This document shows, piece after piece, positions 7,632 through 10,889 of a stretch of DNA of 10,889 nt. The translations under genes and the position numbers were made by a program. Positions within the stretch are counted from its first letter, which is position 1. Each line of letters begins with the position of its first letter. This DNA is from Acidimicrobiales bacterium (lineage in GTDB: Bacteria; Actinomycetota; Acidimicrobiia; Acidimicrobiales; JABEUL01): assembly GCA_027451605.1 (NCBI GenBank), contig DAIDJA010000029.1:1-10889 (forward strand). The letters run 5' to 3'. The notes under the pieces are model-generated. The model ran no database searches. It had not been told where the DNA came from and worked only from the letters and a program-made list of their open reading frames with translations.

Positions 7632-7681
7632 TTGTCCTCCTTTATTAGCATTGCAATGCTTTTGACTAAATAATCTATAAT

Positions 7682-7711
7682 TCTATATTTAAATCCCGAT
7701 GAGGAATTCAA
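7682..7711 (-). promoter_or_regulatory. Candidate promoter of the 82-residue protein
   Basis: On the - strand, TTGAAT (7711-7706) and TATAGA (7687-7682) are separated by 18 bp. Each matches 4 of 6 positions of the sigma-70-type consensus. A second TATAGA-like run follows closely, so the exact start is ambiguous. The leader to the ATG would be about 45 nt. Confidence 0.3.
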
Positions 7712-7821
7712 ATATATTTCAGAGGGATAAACTTTTAAGCAAGGGATGTGCATTTGCCAATAATGGCTAAATCCCGTGAAGTAGGTAGGATTGATTTTTA
7801 GAACAAGAGGGACCTATATTT

Positions 7822-8283
7822 ATGAATAGACGTAATTTAATAAAAATGGATCAAGACGAAATTGAACTATTTTTAAATGGAAGAAATTCTCTGACTCTCG
7901 GTACGATAAATGCGGACGGAACACCAAATCTGGTGGCGATGTGGTATGGTTTTTTTTCGGATGGATCATTGGGGATGTGGACTTTCGCAAAATCGCAGAA
8001 AGTCGTTAACTTGCGAAGAGATTCCAGGCTGACTTGTCTTGTAGAAACCGGCTCCACGTACAATACGTTGGCGGGTGTTGAGATTAAAGGTGTGGCAGAT
8101 TTGTCTGATGAAAAGACTTTGCTGATTGAGATTGGCTCGAGTATTTATGAACGTTACTTTGGTATTTTGGACGAGAACGGCAAAAAACAGGTGGAAATAA
8201 TGTCAAATAAGCGGGTGGCTATAAAAGTCGTTCCGGAAAAAATTATTTCATGGGATCATGCAAAGCTGGGTGGCACATATTAG
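7822..8283 (+). CDS. PPOX-fold (pyridoxamine 5'-phosphate oxidase-like) protein, possibly F420-dependent
   Basis: This is a 153-residue cytoplasmic split-barrel protein of the pyridoxamine 5'-phosphate oxidase-like superfamily. The N-terminal pattern fits the PPOX class: a helix (DQDEIELFLN), then NSLTLGTINADGTPNLVAMWYGF, a turn, MWTFAKSQKVVNLRRDSRLTCLVETG with the cofactor-phosphate-binding Lys/Arg region, and YNTLAGVEIKGVADL. The last part, KRVAIKVVPEKIISWDHAKLGG, resembles the end of actinobacterial PPOX-class F420-dependent enzymes. Members bind FMN, F420, heme or biliverdin and act as reductases or oxidases. F420 is an inference from the subfamily look and from the likely host. The ATG at 7822 follows GAGGG (7807-7811) by 10 nt. 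The gene stands alone, with 262 bp before the next gene. The substrate is unknown. Confidence 0.85.
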   Translation: MNRRNLIKMDQDEIELFLNGRNSLTLGTINADGTPNLVAMWYGFFSDGSLGMWTFAKSQKVVNLRRDSRLTCLVETGSTYNTLAGVEIKGVADLSDEKTLLIEIGSSIYERYFGILDENGKKQVEIMSNKRVAIKVVPEKIISWDHAKLGGTY

Positions 8284-8495
8284 CTTGTTTTCTGTGGAAT
8301 ATTTGCTCCGGCAAGCAAAAAGTTAGGAATTACAGCTATTGGATCAAAATTTCAATTAATTATGTAAGGCGAAATAAGATTAAAATTATACGGATCATTA
8401 TCGGGATTTTATCCAAAATGTCCAATAATTTCAGATATCAAAACTAATATCAAATATCAGAGCAAAATCTACTGTCGCAACGGCATAAAATGGTA

Positions 8496-8530
8496 ACTGT
8501 TAGACAGTAATTAATTGTTAAAACTGCAGT
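8496..8530. promoter_or_regulatory. Palindromic operator-like sites upstream of the hydrolase
   Basis: ACTGT-TAG-ACAGT (8496-8508) is a perfect 5-bp inverted repeat. ACTGCAGT (8523-8530) is an 8-bp palindrome sharing the ACTG half-site, and a further TACTGT occurs at about 8470-8475. A -10-like TAAAAT stands at 8486-8491 without a clear -35, which would place the first palindrome around the transcription start, as for a repressor site. The regulator is unknown. Confidence 0.35.
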
Positions 8531-8545
8531 CAGAGGAAGGTAATT

Positions 8546-9223
8546 ATGGGAGAGATAATAAGTTTTAAGTCAAATGGCACTGATGCGTCGGGTTACTTTG
8601 CCAAAAGTGATGCGCCTGATGCTAAAAGTGTGGTAGTTATTCAGGAGTGGTGGGGGTTGGTCGATCACATAAAAAATGTCTGTGACAGATTTGCTACTGC
8701 TGGTTTCAATGCGTTAGCGCCTGATCTTTATAACGGAAGGGTCGCAAGAGAGCCCGATGAGGCCGCTAAAGAGATGATGGCGATGCAGATGTCAGATGCC
8801 GCTAAAGTGATGTCCGGAGCGGTAGACGAACTGTTGAGAAGAACAGGGTCCGATAAAGTGGGTGTGACCGGATTTTGTATGGGCGGAGGGTTGGCATTAG
8901 TTCTGGCATGTCAGCGACCTGATGTCGTGAAGGCGGTTGTACCGTTCTATGGAATCATACCTTGGCAGGATGCCAAGCCCGATTATTCTAAGCTATCGGC
9001 TAAGGTTCTCGGTCATTATGCAGCAATGGACGGTTATTTCACTCCGGAAGGTGTTAAAGCCTTTGAAGGGGAGTTAAATGCCTTGAATAAAGAAAACGAA
9101 CTTATAATCTATGACGGGGTCGATCATGCATTCTTTAATGATGATCGTCCGGAAGTGTACAATAAAGCGATTGCGGAAATTGCTTGGCAACGAACTTTGG
9201 ACTTTTTCAGAGAAAATATTTGA
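8546..9223 (+). CDS. Dienelactone hydrolase family protein
   Basis: This is a 225-residue cytoplasmic alpha/beta-hydrolase. Classical family members open the lactone ring of dienelactone in chlorocatechol breakdown, but many relatives act on other esters or lactones, so the substrate here is open. The catalytic triad is visible as Cys111 in the nucleophile elbow GFCMGG, Asp162 in HYAAMDGYFTP and His194 in YDGVDHAFFND. Glu34 in VVIQEWWGL corresponds to the Glu that primes the cysteine in the Pseudomonas enzyme. Length is typical (about 225-245). The start is supported by AGAGGAAGG (8532-8540), 5 nt before the ATG. The stop is followed by 188 bp without a gene or evident terminator before the CoA-ester lyase. 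No ring-cleavage genes lie nearby, so a role in aromatic degradation is not supported by context. Possible operators lie just upstream. Confidence 0.93.
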   Translation: MGEIISFKSNGTDASGYFAKSDAPDAKSVVVIQEWWGLVDHIKNVCDRFATAGFNALAPDLYNGRVAREPDEAAKEMMAMQMSDAAKVMSGAVDELLRRTGSDKVGVTGFCMGGGLALVLACQRPDVVKAVVPFYGIIPWQDAKPDYSKLSAKVLGHYAAMDGYFTPEGVKAFEGELNALNKENELIIYDGVDHAFFNDDRPEVYNKAIAEIAWQRTLDFFRENI

Positions 9224-9411
9224 GCCTAATGAGGTCCGTCGTTTTTGTCGCTCTGATAGGATATTTGACTTAGATATCTTTAAGGTAGAATTGGTTTGGT
9301 CGATGAGACTCCACAGCTGAGATTAATTAATATTCGGTTGACTACAATCCTAAAATGTCGCGCTATGCCGATCTTTAAAATATTATTCAAAAAAAGACCT
9401 AAGCTATAATC

Positions 9412-10347
9412 ATGTCAAAAAGATCAAGAGATTTACCAAGAAGAAGTTGTTTATCTGTACCGGGCTCCTCGGAAAGATTTTTACAGAAGGGTCCGACGAT
9501 TCAGGCGGATATGACCTTTTTAGATCTGGAAGATTCGGTGGCGCCACTTGAAAAAGTTGAAGCGCGCAATAAAGTTGTAGATGCTATAAAAAACCTTGAT
9601 TGGGGTGATCGTGTACTTTGCGTAAGAGTGAATGCATGGGATACTATTTGGACTTACGGAGATGTTATCGATGTAGTTTCCGGATCCGGTGAAAGACTTG
9701 ACGAGATAATGATGCCCAAAGTTCAGACGGCTTCTGATGTAGTAGCTATGGACTTGCTCTTAACTCAAATTGAGAAGAATGCCGGATTACCGGTCGGACA
9801 TATTGGTATCGAAGCCCAGATCGAAACCGCCCTGGGATTAATCAACGTAGAAGAAATTTGTGCCGCATCGCCTCGATTGGAAACAATTGTATTTGGTCCG
9901 GCGGATTTTGCAGCTTCAATGGAGATGCCCGTTCTCACCGGGGGTGTTCAAATCAGCGACTATCCCGGCGACCATTTTCACTATGTTTTTAATAAAATAT
10001 TGATGGCAGGTCGTGCAAACGGACTTCAGGTAATTGACGGGCCGTTCTTAAAGATTAAAGAATTGGATCTCTTGAGAGATTATTGTATGCGAACCAGAAC
10101 GTTGGGATATGATGGCAAATGGGCGCTTCACCCTGATCAGGTCACCCTGATAAATGAAATATATTCGCCGACACAGGAACAGTTTGACAAGGCGTGGGCT
10201 ATTATTGATGCCTATAAGCAAGCAACAGAATCAGATAGAAAAGGTGCGGTTATGTTTGGCGATGAGATGATAGATGAGGCAAGCCGTAAAATGGCCATGA
10301 AATTTATTTCCCGCGGAGAGCGTGCAGGATTAAAGCGATCAAACTAA
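9412..10347 (+). CDS. HpcH/HpaI-type CoA-ester lyase (malyl-/citramalyl-CoA lyase-like, CitE superfamily)
   Basis: This is a 311-residue cytoplasmic TIM-barrel lyase of the group containing malyl-CoA, beta-methylmalyl-CoA and citramalyl-CoA lyases and CitE. It starts RRSCLSVPGSSERFL, followed by LDLEDSVAP (37-45) and CVRVNAWDT (Arg72). Then come IGIEAQIETALGL with Glu138 and FGPADFAASM with Asp165. Glu138 and Asp165 are 27 residues apart, like the two Mg2+ ligands Glu141 and Asp168 of the Rhodobacter malyl-CoA lyase. The GYDGKWALHPDQV motif (232-244) is also typical. Length matches the lyases (about 310-320) rather than shorter stand-alone CitE. No citrate-lyase partners are adjacent, which also argues against CitE. 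Substrate choice among malyl-, methylmalyl- and citramalyl-CoA cannot be settled. The ATG at 9412 lacks a Shine-Dalgarno sequence, but the strongly conserved N-terminus starts at once. A strong terminator follows the stop. Confidence 0.92.
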   Translation: MSKRSRDLPRRSCLSVPGSSERFLQKGPTIQADMTFLDLEDSVAPLEKVEARNKVVDAIKNLDWGDRVLCVRVNAWDTIWTYGDVIDVVSGSGERLDEIMMPKVQTASDVVAMDLLLTQIEKNAGLPVGHIGIEAQIETALGLINVEEICAASPRLETIVFGPADFAASMEMPVLTGGVQISDYPGDHFHYVFNKILMAGRANGLQVIDGPFLKIKELDLLRDYCMRTRTLGYDGKWALHPDQVTLINEIYSPTQEQFDKAWAIIDAYKQATESDRKGAVMFGDEMIDEASRKMAMKFISRGERAGLKRSN

Positions 10348-10365
10348 AATATACGATTTAGCTTC

Positions 10366-10399
10366 AAGCGGTCAATTCAAACGGATTGGCCGCTTTTTT
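10366..10399 (+). terminator. Rho-independent terminator after the CoA-ester lyase
   Basis: An 11-bp stem pairs AAGCGGTCAAT (10366-10376) with ATTGGCCGCTT (10385-10395). It has one G-T wobble and an 8-base loop, and runs into six T's (10394-10399). It lies 18 bases after the lyase stop and separates that gene from ctaD. Confidence 0.9.
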
Positions 10400-10479
10400 G
10401 TTTTATTAAATGAATCTTTTTGTCGTAGTTTTTGATTAGAATATTAGTTAATCCAATTATCTAAAATGCTGATATATAA

Positions 10480-10509
10480 TTGCAAAATCGAAAGATGGTG
10501 TTTTATATT
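10480..10509 (+). promoter_or_regulatory. Candidate ctaD promoter
   Basis: TTGCAA (10480-10485) and TATATT (10504-10509) are separated by 18 bp and match the consensus at 4 and 5 of 6 positions. This lies between the terminator and ctaD, about 53 bp before the ATG. The region is AT-rich and other TATAAT-like words occur (10475-10480), so the choice is tentative. Confidence 0.35.
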
Positions 10510-10562
10510 TGGCTATAAATTCAGAGTGCCGTTAAATTAGAGAATTGATCAGGAAATAATTT

Positions 10563-10889
10563 ATGACTACCACATTAGAGCGACCGGAAGCAACCAGCGA
10601 GGAGCCACACGAAAACCATTCTTCGGGCCATCATAACGAACCGTCGGGTTTTTTGAAGTGGATTACTTCGACAGACCATAAGGTAATAGGTCTTAACAAC
10701 ACGGTTACCGCTCTGGTGTTTTTTGTGATTGCGGGTATTTTGGCTGAGATTATTAGGATTCAGCTTTTCAGCCCTGACCTAACTGTCGTTTCGCAACATC
10801 AGTATGATGAGCTTTTTACTATGCATGGCTCGTTGATGATCTACTTATTTGCCGGTCCGATTGCATTCGGAGGTTTGGCAAACTATTTG
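10563..10889 (+). CDS. ctaD: Cytochrome c oxidase subunit I (3' partial)
   Basis: This is the start of the catalytic membrane subunit of the aa3-type terminal oxidase, which reduces O2 to water and pumps protons. The 109 codons present encode a polar His/Glu-rich leader (PHENHSSGHHNEP), then FLKWITSTDHKVIGLNN, the hallmark entry to helix I, a first membrane span (TALVFFVIAGILAEIIRIQLF), and YDELFTMHGSLMIYLFAGPIAFGGLANYL. The TMHG histidine is the expected low-spin heme a ligand. The actinobacterial style is seen in the STDHK and QYDELFTMHG segments. AGGA at 10551-10554 stands 8 nt before the ATG, and the gene follows a strong terminator, so it has its own promoter. The remaining roughly 430-460 codons, including the heme-copper centre, lie beyond the right edge. 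Confidence 0.96.
   Translation, partial: MTTTLERPEATSEEPHENHSSGHHNEPSGFLKWITSTDHKVIGLNNTVTALVFFVIAGILAEIIRIQLFSPDLTVVSQHQYDELFTMHGSLMIYLFAGPIAFGGLANYL

Noticed and set aside
7565..7753. 62-codon open frame on the - strand overlapping the small protein gene
   Set aside because: It is out of frame with the gene that has the strong Shine-Dalgarno, and shows no recognisable sequence.
8283..8316. Possible terminator (GCTTG...CAAGC, with inner TTGC-TCCG-GCAA) after the PPOX-fold gene
   Set aside because: The stems are only 4-5 bp and an A-run, not a T-run, follows on the + strand.
8250..8447. 65-codon open frame overlapping the end of the PPOX-fold gene
   Set aside because: It overlaps a well-supported gene in another frame, has no ribosome-binding site and a low-complexity Ile/Lys/Asn translation.

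Overview
The window looks like a chromosomal segment from an actinobacterium with a fairly low G+C content. A deep lineage such as the Acidimicrobiia is plausible, but this is inferred from protein resemblance only and no marker gene settles it. The actinobacterial signs are a DrrA/DrrB-type ABC exporter, a PPOX-class protein of the kind often linked to F420, a CoA-ester lyase with a typical actinobacterial N-terminus, a short protein starting MGLFDKIKDQA, and the start of a cytochrome c oxidase subunit I.

Layout. Positions 2-2551 hold most of uvrA (+ strand; its first roughly 100 codons lie outside the window). It converges, 19 bp apart, on a two-gene ABC-2 exporter operon on the - strand (ATPase 4342-3395, permease 3386-2571). 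Positions 4343-7382 form a gene-poor island of about 3 kb with one intact gene, a membrane O-acyltransferase of the acyltransferase-3 family (5084-6331). Around it are a decayed IS3-type OrfA, a decayed IS30-type transposase, and two diverged copies of a non-coding repeat of about 118 bp in the same orientation, one on each side of the gene. From 7383 the map is orderly again: an 82-residue conserved-type small protein on the - strand, then on the + strand a PPOX-fold protein, a dienelactone-hydrolase-family enzyme, an HpcH/HpaI-type CoA-ester lyase closed by a strong intrinsic terminator, and ctaD, which runs off the right edge.

How the genes relate. Most are independent housekeeping or metabolic units: excision repair (UvrA), drug or lipid export (DrrAB-like), alpha/beta-hydrolase and CoA-ester chemistry, and respiration (CtaD). 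The acyltransferase is the accessory part. It probably modifies a surface glycan or lipid and sits where insertion sequences have landed and decayed. I found no tRNA, rRNA or CRISPR array, and no convincing undescribed multi-gene system. The most unusual structure is the diverged direct-repeat pair bracketing the acyltransferase.
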